64,000 bases of DNA from Dactylorhiza incarnata (taxonomy: Eukaryota > Streptophyta > Magnoliopsida > Asparagales > Orchidaceae): positions 9,257,001 through 9,321,000 of the forward strand of contig JAWHQI010000028.1 of assembly GCA_033032865.1 (NCBI GenBank), in the 5' to 3' direction. Numbering within the stretch: the stretch's first letter is position 1; each line of letters starts with the position of its first letter. Both the position numbers and the translations under genes were made by a program. Under the pieces are notes generated by a model that was given only the letters and a program-made list of their open reading frames with translations, did no database searches and had not been told where the DNA came from. Below, piece after piece: positions 19,998 to 31,524 of the stretch.

Positions 19998-22116
19998 TGT
20001 AACACCCCCATCCATTCGAAAGCATATAGCAGAAGGTCCGGCCGGGGCCCCACGCCATATACTATAAAACAAATGGGAACGTCACTTAATGGAATAACAA
20101 CGACACTATACCACGAAGCCTAACTCAGAGCATTCTATGCGGAAGTAAAAGAGAGAGAGACAGAATTATAAACCACAAGACCCGAACTCGGGTATGTCCA
20201 CTTCTATTAACTTGGAATAAAATGTTTTACAACACAAAAGAGGCACGACGGCCTTACAGTTTACCAACATCGGCGCGCAGGCTGGCCATACATGAAAAAT
20301 AGAAGGAACATCAAAGGCCTTCAAGGGCTGCAGCAGCGCAGGGGCTTCAGCCCGCCAAGTTCCCGCTCGGTCCATCACCTGTACAACAAGCCCACCAAAA
20401 ACGGTGGCAAAATAGGGCAACGGTCAGCTAAAGCTGACCAATTTATAACGACCCCACCCCTTCGAGGGGGTGGCAGTGCTAACCGTCCCTGCAAAACAGT
20501 CTCAACAGCATATACATATCTAAGAGTGCGACTAGACGAGCCCACAACATTTCATACATATGCAACAACACAAACGTGGGAATGGCCTCCACGTCTCATG
20601 CACTCAGGCACTCTTTGGTGTACTACGCCTTCCACCACCATCCACTCTTGATGGTTTTGCCCTTCGAGGCTAAAGTCGGCGGCCCGAATACCAGGGCTCC
20701 CCCGTGCTTTAATTGTGAACTTACGCAGTCCGAAGACTCTTCCCCGTCGCCTCCCGACATGCTATTCGAGCCTTACTAATCAGGTGCTGCAATGGTTCGG
20801 GTGCAGGTACGCCAAATGCCCGTTGTTCACACACTCGTTGTACGACACGAAATGCGGGTATGGCGTCCCCTCAGCCCAGGTATTCTCAATTAGCTGATTC
20901 CACGGGCTGCTAAGTCATCCACCAGGACACCCTTACGGGTCGGGCATGCCGACCACAGGTCCCCTCAACAGGTGGGCACAACAAACATCACCAGACCCAT
21001 GTATGGGAGCTGTCGCCTGGGTGACAGTCACTGTCGCCTAGCGACAGTGGACAACATTCCACTTTTAGTTTCCAGCTATGGGTGCTTCCCGGGGCACACC
21101 CCCAGGCGTTGCTGCGCATGCAGTAGCACTCCCACAGCCTCAGAACACCAAACAGTCACCAGAACTAATTCCGGGAGCTGTCGCCGGGGCGACAGTCACT
21201 GTCGCCTGGCGACAGTGAGTAGAACTCATTTTCTGCAACCAACTTCGGGTGCTTCCCGGGGCACACCCCCAGGCGTTGCTGCGCATGCAGTAGCACTCTA
21301 TAGTCCTACGAAGCAGGATAACAACACGGCGTTTTCCCCGAGCACGCACAATACCACAAGGCATCACCAATCCGGACGAACCGTCTCGGATGGGCTTCAC
21401 ACAGCGCGCCTATGTCTGTATTACGCACGGACTCTATATGTATGCAAGCTTTGACGGGTATAGCACAAATCGACCCGTCGGAGGCCACGACCTCTCCCTT
21501 TTGGGTAGGTGCCTCAACGATGCATGGGAAAGGACTAGAACATGTCCAAAAGGGGTTAGAAGAGTTCGTTACCCTTAAACGCCGCTTTGAGCCCATGGCT
21601 CGACTTTTGGCACGGATGGAAAGGAGCGCCTTGCCGTCCTCTATGCGTAGCCACCAACGTTGAAGGGATTGGATGAGTGTAGCTCCTCCAAACCCAAGCT
21701 CCAAGCTAGGGTTCACTATTCCTTCTTCTTCTCCAAGCTCACCCTCTCTCTCTCTTTCTCTCTCCTCCTTAAACACTTAAGGAAAATAATGAGAAAGAAG
21801 GGGGATTTCGGCCTTCTATGCTGCCACTGAGCCCCCCAAGCTAAAACCAGCCCCCAAAGTCAAAGTGCAATCAATGCCCTTGATTTCGGCCATAAAGTCC
21901 AACTTTGAGCTGTCGCCGGGCGACAGCCACTGTCGCCTGGGCGACATCGTTAAGAACCGACTTTGACCAGTCAGCCACACTGCTGCATGACACCAGTCAC
22001 CTTGTCGCCAGCGTTAGCCGCCACCCGACAATGCTATCATCGGGCGACAGCCACTGTCGCCCGGGCGACAACGCTAAGAACTCCAGAAATTTACCTGCCT
22101 GAATTGGGGTCTTACA
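19998..22116 (+). mobile_element. Solo LTR (2119 bp) inside TR-GAG B
   Basis: Starts TGTAACACCCCC and ends GGGGTCTTACA, giving TGTAA...TTACA inverted ends. It is flanked by an exact 5-bp duplication TTATG (19993-19997 and 22117-22121). No internal region or second LTR is present, so this is most simply a solo LTR left by LTR-LTR recombination. It contains a 168-bp tandem duplication and several GTCGCC/GGCGAC palindromes. Strand is arbitrary. Confidence 0.85.
21005..21300 (+). repeat. 168-bp tandem duplication in the solo LTR
   Basis: GGGAGCTGTCGCC starts at 21005 and 21173. Each copy holds a pair of GTCGCC/GGCGAC palindromes, then GGGTGCTTCCCGGGGCACAC and CCAGGCGTTGCTGCGCATGC. The second copy is partial at its end. 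Confidence 0.8.
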
Positions 22117-23773
22117 TTATGCATATTAGTTTATAATTTTCTAAGAGCGTATTTATATATTACATTTACTCAAAAAGTGAATCACAGTGAATCATAAGGT
22201 CGTACATAGGAAGAAAGTAAACTGAACGCTGAGGCGAGCGTTGCCAAAGATCGGGACTCGGGACAACTCCATTGAAATCCATCAATGTCGGTGACCATAG
22301 GCTTGCCCGTTCGCACTCTCTCCACGACACTGGTATGACTCAAATGCGTGAATCAATAGGACTTTAGGTTTGAGATGAGGCTTGGGTTTAGGTGAGGTAA
22401 ACAAAGATAAAAGCAACGGCTCAGACACTAAACCCAAATGAGCTAGCACAGAAAACTATCCTCATCACCACACAAACATGCGGGTACACTACACCCCCAG
22501 ACTTGGACTTAACACATGGGTGCGTGCACCGCCTACTCCCAAACTTATACTCATACAAATGAATTTTTCATTCAAACTCATATCTTTTTCTTTTCTTCTC
22601 ACTTCTTTTCTCTTTTTCATTTTTTTCTTTTCTTTTCTTATCATTTTCAGCAAATAAACAATAAAACACATCCACAACTTCACAAACATGTCACCACATC
22701 AACAACCCAACTCATAAAAATAATGAACAGCTAAAGCTCAGATTTGGGTGTGTGACTAGGATTGGCTTTTGGGCTTTGGTGCGATAAAAGTGGGGCTGAA
22801 TCAAAGAACAGGTAGGCACAATTGGGCTAACGAGGATATATCGATAGGAAAGGGTGCAAAGGCTCAACCGGGCCAACATGATGGCCTATATCACATTCAC
22901 GCAATTGACTAACCGTATACCCATGCTTCAAGAATCGCTTGGGGCGAGTTCTAGCCACCGAGAAAGATAATCCTTCCTCCCGACTCGGGCAACACGAGAC
23001 TAATGAACGTCTACACACATTCCTATGCTACCGTTTGATTCATGCCGGATTCACCAAATTTTGAGTAGAGTAAACAATATTTACGCTAGTAGAAAAATAT
23101 AAACTAAAAGCATAAAAAGAAATTGAATCTACACGAATTCCTACGAGACATGAGCACTCGACTAGGAGCACTACAGGAGTCAACAAAGTACTTCGTCTCG
23201 CAATTCTAACCCAGCACCGTGATTTCCCATTCACACAACCGAGATGAGTTAGACTCATCGTGCGCCTACAGTTAAGTGCGCTCACGTGGGTGTCGTGGTG
23301 TGCCATGAGATGAGCAATGCTACAATATAACACATGGTAAATCCTAGTATGCTGTGCACTGTGCATGTGCACGAGGTAACGCTAACTCTCTCTCCCCCAG
23401 ACTTACACTAAGCAAAAAGCATGTTCGATAGCGGCATAAGCTTAAGAAGGCTAGGATGAGAGATTACCTCATGCTCAGAAATGAGCATACCAGAAGATAT
23501 GGCGTTTTGTTCAGAAGGCGGTGATCCCACCTTGCTCCAAGAAATACGGACCTGCGATTAAAGAGTACCCAGGCACAACAAAAATATAATAAGGAAAATA
23601 AAGAAGAACGAAGGAGCGGAACCAAGCGGTCCCCAATGGGTTGTCTCCCAAGAGCCCTTTTGTTTAACGTCCTTAAAGGTGGACCAAATACCTGTATTAA
23701 AGCAGTTTATAAAGTCCACAAACAAGCAAAAGTCAAAAGATCCTAATTATTATTACACAACTATATGGAGGAA

Positions 23774-24922
23774 TCAACTATACGTTGATTTAAAATAATA
23801 ACTGCAGATAGAAGAAAATGGTCTGAAGACTCTATAGTAGGGGTGGAAAACAAGTAAGATGCTCAGCCTCCAACCCCAAATCTCCTCCTTTTTCGCTCTC
23901 TTCTTCTCCTCCAGTATTATATCTTCAAAGAAAAACCGCTTGCCCCCTTGTAACCAATCCTCAAGGGGAAGCACCAACGAAGATGAGGACACAAGATGTT
24001 CCTTCACTATATCTTCCTCATCCCGCCAGGCTTTCAGCTCCTCCATGCATAAGGTCTGATCAACTGGAGGAGGGGCATCCTGCATCCTTGTACATAAAGA
24101 AAGGGGGTCAGGAAATAAATTGGACGATAAACTAAAAGAAATCTCATCTGAGGGGATAATCCCGGCTTCATCCCCCATGTGGTGCGGCAATAATAAACTG
24201 ATGAGATCATCGACGACTTCATTAGACTCAACCACGCACGCAATGGCCTCCTCTATAATTTGGACTTCCTCGCACTGGACCGAAACGGTTGCTTCAGCAC
24301 AATCGAGGCTGTCCTCCTCCATGAGAGTGGGCACAACATTGTGCAGCCCTGCAACATCCTGCAAAGTGACCTCAATGATAATATCAGAAATAGATGTGGT
24401 TTCGTATGTAGTGGGAGAACACGTGCTTTTTAAGAGTTCAGGCTCACTCTCCACACAAGGGCACAAATCCACGCAAAGTGGTACATGAACCGAAGAAGTA
24501 TGAGGTGTCGCATCAAAAACGGAGTCATGAGGGACACTGACGTACGTGTCTATTCCAAAGCCTTCAAAAGGTGAAGGTGGAAGTGACACATAATCAGAGG
24601 AAGAAGCTGTGCTCGCAGAATTTGAAGATGGGACGATCCGGATATCCAGCTCATCGTCATCCGCCAATTCGCGAAGATAAGCAGCACAGTCCTTCAAGGC
24701 GTGCTCTCTACTTTTGCAAAATAGGCACTGCTTTGCCGGCTTTTCCGGCACAAAAGGTGCGGCAGCCGTATAAAGGTGCGATAACGAAGGTGCAGTAGAG
24801 TAGCCAAAAGACTTATGGGCTCCGCACGGTTTCTGAACAACACCATACTCCTTGGGACACCTATCACTAGCGTGGGATGTGTCCCCACACCAATGACATC
24901 GGATATTCAAATGCGCCCACAT
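23774..24922 (-). CDS. TR-GAG B ORF with two CCHC zinc knuckles
   Basis: A 382-residue open frame starting at minus-strand ATG 24922, about 100 bp after the primer site, the normal place for gag. Two zinc knuckles of the form C-X2-C-X4-H-X4-C are visible: C9, C12, H17, C22 and C66, C69, H74, C79. They are nucleic-acid-binding modules as in gag nucleocapsids. The rest is acidic and Ser/Thr-rich (residues ~90-310), followed by a basic Lys/Glu segment (EEKKRAKKEEIWGWR) and a hydrophobic tail. No capsid-type Retrotrans_gag domain, protease or RT is visible. It may be a nucleocapsid-only gag derivative or a captured zinc-knuckle protein. The frame is uninterrupted. Confidence 0.55.
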   Translation of the reverse strand: MWAHLNIRCHWCGDTSHASDRCPKEYGVVQKPCGAHKSFGYSTAPSLSHLYTAAAPFVPEKPAKQCLFCKSREHALKDCAAYLRELADDDELDIRIVPSSNSASTASSSDYVSLPPSPFEGFGIDTYVSVPHDSVFDATPHTSSVHVPLCVDLCPCVESEPELLKSTCSPTTYETTSISDIIIEVTLQDVAGLHNVVPTLMEEDSLDCAEATVSVQCEEVQIIEEAIACVVESNEVVDDLISLLLPHHMGDEAGIIPSDEISFSLSSNLFPDPLSLCTRMQDAPPPVDQTLCMEELKAWRDEEDIVKEHLVSSSSLVLPLEDWLQGGKRFFFEDIILEEKKRAKKEEIWGWRLSILLVFHPYYRVFRPFSSICSYYFKSTYS

Positions 24923-25024
24923 GATATAGAAGAAGAAAATAACATGAAAAGGAATAAATTAAAAAGAATAAAAGACTCACTCGAAAATAATCGACTCACA
25001 AACAACATCTCATCACGCCTGCAT

Positions 25025-25042
25025 TCCCCGGCAACGGCGCCA
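25025..25042 (-). other. TR-GAG B primer-binding site (Asp-tRNA type)
   Basis: The minus strand reads TGGCGCCGTTGCCGGGGA, complementary to plant Asp-tRNA and identical to the site used by Athila-type elements (compare 45893-45910). It lies 6 bases inside the 5' LTR. Confidence 0.85.
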
Positions 25043-25048
25043 AAAACT

Positions 25049-26576
25049 TGATGCGTGTTCGGCAAGTGCACCGGTCGCTGTCAAGTAATAAAATTGGGAA
25101 TAGCTTCCCCGAATATCGTCTCTCAAGGAATGCAGATTCTGGTGAATGAAATGCGTGGTGAGTCGATTGTTACGACGAGTAAAAGAATGTAAAAACAAGG
25201 GCGATGTGATTGGCGTCCTAAGTTACTACACAGAAATGAGATGCGGGTCAATACTCCGCTTCGCAAGGCGGGATGGATGCAACGACCGCGATGTCGTGCT
25301 TCGGAAGGCGCGTGGACAGAAAGTAATTATGACGGGTGAGGGTCACACACACCTCTTCGCAAAGTGGGGGTGAGTGTAGCGGTCGCGATGCCGCGCTTCG
25401 GTAAGCGGGTGAAATGGCCACAGTGCGGGGTTTTGTGAGGGTCGTATTCACCTCTTCGCTAATGTCACCACTAGCATTTGCTAGATGGCTAGCTGGAATG
25501 TGTGTGTGGACATGGAGCTGGGGCGGAGCGCATCACAGCAAAGCATCAAGTGAAAGATAAAACAAGAGTGTATTTCATTCATAGACAGATAGAAATCACA
25601 CTAGTTCAATACAAAAGTTAAGCATACATTTCCAAAAGAGAGAGGGTAGAGGAAACCACGAGATGAGAAGCCTCGCCGTAGATCTTGGTCGGAATGGGGG
25701 GTTGTCAAGCCTCCTCCGAGATCAGTCCTTGGTTGCTTCTGGGGTTCAGAGGCTGTCACTACCTCCAACCATCATCCGTCTTCTTCTCAGAGCTGGGTCT
25801 CTTCCCCTTGGCCCAATGGAGATGCCGCACCTTGAAATGCTTAATGTAGATGGCGGGGAAAGCTTCCGAAACCCTTGGTGGAGCTTAGGATCGATGGAAG
25901 ATGCTTTCCCAAGGAAGGGGATGGATGGGTGGAGCTTGGAGAGGGAAAACAGCGGAGCTTGCGGAAGAATTCGCACCCCAAAACAGTGCTGGAATCCCTA
26001 ATTTCGCGGAACAGCGGCTTAAATAGGGAGCATAATAAGTACTGCGCATGGTCAGTGGCGCACGACCAATGGTCGTGCGCGAAGGAATGCCTGTGATCGT
26101 GCACAGTCAACCTGTAGAAAAGAAAAAGATAGAAAACGATGCACGGTCAGGGGCGCACGACCAATGGTCGTGCACGAAGAAATGCCTTTGATCGTGCGCA
26201 TATGTTTGCGCCGATCTCGATCTGGGCCGGGAATTAACGCACAACCAATGGTCGTGCGCCTGATCGTGCACGAAGGAATGCGCACGATTAGAGGCTTTTT
26301 AGGCCAAAAATCGCCCTGCACCATCCCGAACGTGCACACGATCCCAGGACCTGCAGGAAAAGTACAAATAACCCCGATCCGTGCACACCACCGGATCCAT
26401 AACACAGGCATACAGTAATATATAGGAAAAATATGCCACAATGGGGGAAGGATTGCACAAAAAGCGTAGAAACGCCATGCTATCAATATAAGCGTATATG
26501 AACAACAAATGAAGTGCAATGACACTAAAACAAACCCAAATGAAGCCGAAAATCACTGTATAAACCAGACTCATCA
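25049..26576 (-). repeat. TR-GAG B 5' LTR
   Basis: 1528 bp, the partner of 18317-19844. The palindrome copies are at 26058 and about 26153 (second copy with one change), with a third near 26238. It ends CATCA at 26576, then the CATAC duplication. Confidence 0.9.
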
Positions 26577-26581
26577 CATAC

Positions 26582-26680
26582 AATATTTGATCAAGTGGAA
26601 TGGAAAGCCAGAGTCCGAAGCTACATGGGAATCCATAGAAGAGCTCTGGTAGTTCAAGGACATCATCCAATAGTACGAGG
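26582..26680 (+). pseudogene. Chromovirus chromodomain, 3' half
   Basis: Reads QYLIKWNGKPESEATWESIEELW, then stops. This is the classic chromodomain core (YLVKWxGxPxSEATWE) and continues directly from RRRGM at 18300. In chromoviruses this domain binds modified histone or heterochromatin and steers integration. Here it is split by TR-GAG B and also carries in-frame stops. Confidence 0.85.
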
Positions 26681-26714
26681 TGACGAGGGCATCGCCAGGC
26701 TAAGTGGGGGAGGA

Positions 26715-27126
26715 TGTCACGACTTGGGATTAGCCTCCGGAGATTTCTAGAGAAATCTAGGATCTTGGAGTATATTCTTGTACATAGAGTTCTATAGATT
26801 AATGTAGAAGATTCTTGAAAGATGTAGATACAAGAAAGAGGTAGAAAAGTCTAGATCCTTCCATCTTTTGGAGGGAAACCCCTTTGGGGGCCTATATAAG
26901 GGGGAGAACCCCTCATTTGTAAATCATCCAAGAATTTAAGCAATTTAAGCATTCTTGCTCTCTTCACTCTTGTTCTCTTGCTCTCTCTTTTAAGTGCTCA
27001 CTTACTCATCTTCATCTTGCCACGATTAGTGTTGGAGAAGGCTGACTTAGCTAACTGCAAAGGGAACGGAAAGGAGCTAAGGCCGCACACGACATTGTCA
27101 AGGGGACAAGTCCATGACAGTGTGCA
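26715..27126 (+). repeat. Chromovirus 3' LTR
   Basis: Starts TGTCACGACTTGGG after the purine tract AAGTGGGGGAGGA. It has a TATATAA box at 26893-26899 and a C/T-rich leader. The end near 27126 (GACAGTGTGCA) is inferred from TG...CA termini and the nearby ACGACATTGTCAAGGGG block; no second copy is available to confirm it. Confidence 0.65.
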
Positions 27127-27947
27127 CGAACTAAACATACGTACGTGAAAAATAAAAATAACTATGTTCGATGCAAATATGAATAAAAATGAGAGAAATA
27201 ACAAAGGAATGCGACTCAAGTTGCATCAATTTATGTGATAATATGACATAAGTACTGACCAATCTAACTTGCCCTAACAATTAAGGTTCATTATAAAGCC
27301 TTATTCTGTATTGCTCTTCAATCTCCAACACGATCATCAGGATATCTGGGCTTTTTGAAGTCTGCACGACTGACCCACCACTGTAGTTGATGAACGGTTG
27401 CAATCAAAACTGATGCTTCCATCCCTATACGCTACTTCAATCATGAGAATGATTCCCGCAATCGATGAAACCTCCATGCATCGAGCTTGAAATTTTACAT
27501 TCCAAATATGGAGGTTAGGGAAAAAATATGTTGAGCTAATTGGCTAAATTAGAGTTAGTTTATTAATGGTAGTGGTTGTTGATTCCCACATTTAAACTAC
27601 AGGCTATCTTTTTTTTAGCTTATATGACAGACTTTATTGATTTAATTATTTTTACAGCATCATAATAACATGTTGGTTTTTCTTCAAATTTTGTTTTAGG
27701 TCAATTAGAGTCAGTTTGCTAAAACGTAAGTTGCGACAAAGTTGTGTTTTTTGAGTCCACATGGTTTGTGCTGAAAGCAATTCATGGAAGTGTTGAATGT
27801 ATTTTACTAAAACTGCATCAGCATTTCAGAGAACTGCTTACCTGAATCGTTGAATGCAATTCACTGAAAGCAATTGACAGAACTACATCTACAATTTTGT
27901 GAATTGCTAAATGATTATTTCATTATTGGTTTACTTTTATTATATAT
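27127..27947. other. Unassigned sequence
   Basis: About 820 bp with no long open frame and no match to the other elements here. The minus strand around 27520-27290 has a short coding-like stretch without a recognisable motif. It may be host DNA or an old repeat. Confidence 0.4.
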
Positions 27948-28217
27948 TGTTGGGAAAAACCCTGAGATTTAACTTAACAAATTATATGAAAAGTGATTTT
28001 ATCCCAAAGGGTTAAATTACCCATTGTATAGTGAGGGTAACCTGGTCAATAGATGTCTTTGGATATCACACTCAACCTTGGCTGTCAAGAACAGATCATG
28101 AGATGAATATTTGGACAAGGTTAATATTTGCGTCGAATAGAATTCGACGCAACATCGAGTTCATATCGACGCTACTCTGATTAGAAGTCCAAGTGTTTCA
28201 ACCCTTCTGTTGAAGTA
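27948..28217 (+). repeat. SIRE-like LTR, 5' fragment
   Basis: Starts TGTTGGGAAAAACCC, similar to TGTTGGGGAAATG of the SIRE-2 LTRs. It contains a palindrome at 28129-28151 with arms TGCGTCGAAT/ATTCGACGCA, the motif found across SIRE-2. It is cut at 28217 by the Athila-9 LTR; the rest would lie beyond the window. Confidence 0.55.
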
Positions 28218-28617
28218 TGATGAGTAGTATTTATGCGTATTTTTATTATAGTATTTAGTTTAGTCTTAATTTAAAATTGCAAATATTATTTATATTTTAG
28301 TTTAAAATCACTTCTTTTATAATTTCTGTTCTAAATATAGTTTACTTTTATTTTTGCAGAATTTTGGGGAAAATTGGAGAAAATCACAAGTCACGCCCTC
28401 AGTCACGCCTGTGACCAAGGGCGTATAACCTAAAGATCTGCGTTCGATGAAATTGCCCCTGCGTTCGACGAAAGTGGAGCTCCGTTCGACAAAAAAGCTC
28501 TGCCCCTGCATTCACGAAGCCTGAGCTTCATTCGACAAAAGCATTGCCCCTGCGTTCGATTAAAAAGAAGCTCCGTTCGACAAAAAAGCTCTGCCCCTGC
28601 GTTCGACGAAGACTGAG
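28218..28617 (+). repeat. Athila-9 5' LTR, part 1
   Basis: Starts TGATGAGTAGTATTTATGCG, the reverse complement of the Athila-7 LTR ends. It contains many GCGTTCGACGAA words (for example 28461-28472 and 28599-28610). The last five bases, CTGAG (28613-28617), are the target duplication of Athila-7. Confidence 0.85.
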
Positions 28618-29903
28618 TGATATAGAAATTTCGTTGTTTTGAAATTAAATGAAGGTTTGAAGATTTTCTCCAAAACTATATCCGATTAAGGCAAGTGTAC
28701 CTTATTGTCTATAGTATAGGAAATTTAGGAATATCAAGGTCGTATTCCACGGGGTGCGTTGATTACTTCTACTTCGAGGAAAGTCACCATTATCTTATTG
28801 ATGAAAATTTGAGGTTTGATTTGCTTAACTAAAAAAGACAATATGCAAGCTAAATGAAAAGATTAAACGTTGCATGAAAGGAAAGAAAAGTTACCATTGC
28901 ATGAAAGAGAAATTGCTAAAGAGAAAGAGAACATGAAAGAGAGCAAACTTAAATTTTATTGAAAACCAAAACTATTACAAGCTTAAAGAGAGATTACAAA
29001 GCTAGGAAATAAAGGTTACAAACTTTAATTAACTAGTGTATGAAAGAAATAAAACTAGTACAATACATGAAAAAGAGAACATGAATGCTTAAGGAAAAAC
29101 ATGAACATGAACATGAAAAGCTCACTAACAGCTCTAGCAGCACCTCCCTCACTCAAAAATTCTGAACCCTGGACTGAAGGAGAGCCTCTGAATTTATAGG
29201 CAAAAAATTTAAGTTACACGCCCTCGGTCACGGGCGTGACCTGGGGCGTGTAAACATTTCTGACAGTGGATCTGGCAGTGGCGTGGACTTTGCGTGACAG
29301 CGGGAGAAAATCGGACATTACACGCCCGTGTAAGTTGGGTCACGGGCGTGACTTTGGATGGCTTCATTAAATGCAACGTGGGATGGATTGCGGCGGCAGT
29401 GTGCAGAGATCACGCGGGAATGTCACGGGCGTGACATTGGGGTCACGGGCGTTACATTTCGGATCACGGGCGTGTATCTGGGCGCCCTCAATTAATGCAG
29501 CGTGGGCTGGAATTCGGCGCGGCAGAAAGTGTTTGTCGAATGAAGCTCAGACTTCGTCGAACGCAGGGGCAAAGCTTTCGTCAAACGCAGGGGCAAAGAA
29601 TTCGTCGAACTCAGCTCAGGCTTCGTCGAACGCAGGAGCATAGCTTTTTTCGTCAAACGGAGCTCAACTTTCTTCGAACGCAGATCTTTTGGTTACACGC
29701 CCTTGGTCACGGGCGTGACTGAGGGCGTGACTTGTGATTTTCTCCAATTTTCCCCAAAATTCTGCAAAAATAAAAGTAAACTATATTTAGAACAGAAATT
29801 ATAAAACAAGTGATTTTAAACTAAAATATAAATAATATTTGCAATATTAAATTAAAACTAAAATAAATACTATAATAAAAATACGTATAAATACTACACA
29901 TCA
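28618..29903 (-). repeat. Athila-7 3' LTR
   Basis: 1286 bp; aligned with 43627-44876. It carries GTCACGGGCGTGAC palindromes (29220-29480 and near 29705), a cluster of TTCGTCGAACGCAG words (29530-29690) and a minus-strand TATA box (TATAAAT, 29192-29198). Confidence 0.9.
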
Positions 29904-31524
29904 AATACCCCCATACTTGAGGTTTTGTTATTCCAGAGCAAAAGTGTGAGACATAATTTATAAGACATCCTTAAGAATTTTTAATTTTAAACTAAAATTT
30001 CATTTAAACCAAAAGTTAAGTTAAGAGTAAATTCAAGGAGGAGTTAAGTCCTAAATTATTATGATGATTTGAAAAGAGGGAAAAATATTTAGGCAAGGAC
30101 TTCTCAAGAAAATTAATTAGTTTAACAATATTGTAGAAATTATAAAACGAGATTAAATTAAAATTATAAGAACTCTATCTTAAAAGAAACTTAAGGAAAA
30201 GTAACTTACTAAATATTGCTCTCTCCATAATCCTAAACTAAATCTAGAACAATGATAATTGGCTAAGGGGGATTTCATAAAATTTGGCATAAGAAGAGAT
30301 CTTTGATTGGAGGAAATGGAATTTATCCTCATCATGAATATTTATTTTCTCTTCTAATAAAAACCCAAAATGTATATGTTTAGGAGTAATGAATTTTATC
30401 CTCTTACTCCATGCCATATAATCTTTTAAATGATTTTGGGTGCATATGTTTAGGGAATAATGAATTTTATCCTCTTATTCCCATGACATATGATCTTTTA
30501 AAATACTTTTTTATAAGCCATCAAAGGGTTAGGGTAGAGAAAAAAAAATCTAGCTAGCTTTAAATTATTTTGAGAGCAAATTCTAGTAAAATTAAATTTC
30601 CTAAGATCTACAAAGTTAGAAGAAAATATAATTGAAATCTAAATAGGTTTAGCAAATTCACTACAAAATGAAGCCATTTAAAAGTAGAAAGAGAAGTCAT
30701 GCTAAATAAGTTCTCTAATCAAGTTGAAATCATAAGATTATTCTTAAAACAAGATTACCTCAAATTTAAAATTAACAAACTATGATAATCAAAATTTTAG
30801 CTAATTAAAAACCTAAACATGCTTATAAATATTCTCAACTAGATTTCTAAGAAATCACAAAAACAACAAATAGGAGAGGTATAAGATCTTTGTTTTATAT
30901 TTTTATTTTTTTGGTTTTTCATTCTAAATTTTTCATATATATAAATTTTTTTTTAATTTTTATATTAATTTTTTTTTTGGATTTTTGATATTATCTAAAT
31001 TAAAAAAAAAACTAAAAACAAAACTAAAATGTTTTTGTTAACTCTCAGACTTCCCGAGGTCTACCCGATGAAGGGCTCGCAAGGTACTAAAGGCTGTGAT
31101 GGCAATTCAAGCCCAAAGCGTCCTTTCCGAGAATTTAAATTTTCGATTTTCTAAAATTTTTTGAGTTTTTTGGGTTTTACAAGTGCTTAAAAAGAAGAAA
31201 ACATAAGAAAATATATTTTATAATTTTTTTTTTGAAAATTTTCTAATTTGTAAAGAACTATTTACAAAGAACCATTTACACCCCCATACTTAAAGTTAAA
31301 CATTGTCCCCAATGTTTAAAACTACGTATGAAGTAAGAGAAAATAAGGTGCAAGACAAAAAAAAAGGAGAGGTTAAGAGGACTTCCCTGGTTATGAAGAT
31401 GCGGGGGAAGCAGCGGTTACCTACAAAACATGTTAAAATAAAAAGAAAAATAATAAAAAGATAACTTTGGGGTGCCTCCCAAAAGTGCTTTGTTTAAGGC
31501 CGCGTAGCTTGACCCACTTGCCGA

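Larger units (their letters stand above)
18317..26576 (-). mobile_element. TR-GAG B: pol-less LTR retrotransposon
   Basis: Two LTRs of equal length (1528 bp; 18317-19844 and 25049-26576) and a 5.2-kb internal region. The target duplication CATAC is exact (18312-18316 and 26577-26581). Termini are TGATG...CATCA. On the minus strand an Asp-tRNA primer site (25025-25042) follows the 5' LTR, and a purine tract (TTCTGGGGGTG) precedes the 3' LTR. Only one sizeable ORF is present. A solo LTR (19998-22116) is nested inside. The remaining internal DNA (22122-23770) is non-coding, with PPT-like G-rich words near 22490 and 23395 and a pyrimidine-rich stretch at 22575-22640. Confidence 0.9.
15647..27126 (+). 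mobile_element. Chromovirus (Galadriel-like Ty3/gypsy), 3' part
   Basis: RT, RNase H, integrase and a chromodomain start are at 15647-18316. The chromodomain continues at 26582 after an 8.26-kb insertion. A purine tract (AAGTGGGGGAGGA) and a short LTR (26715 to about 27126) follow. The chromodomain after integrase places it among chromoviruses. Its integrase and LTR style favour Galadriel over Tekay or CRM, but a tree would be needed. This is the oldest layer of the left nest. Confidence 0.8.

Noticed and set aside
21306..21776. 156-residue minus-strand frame in the solo LTR
   Set aside because: No motif, and it overlaps the duplicated hairpin region; chance frame.
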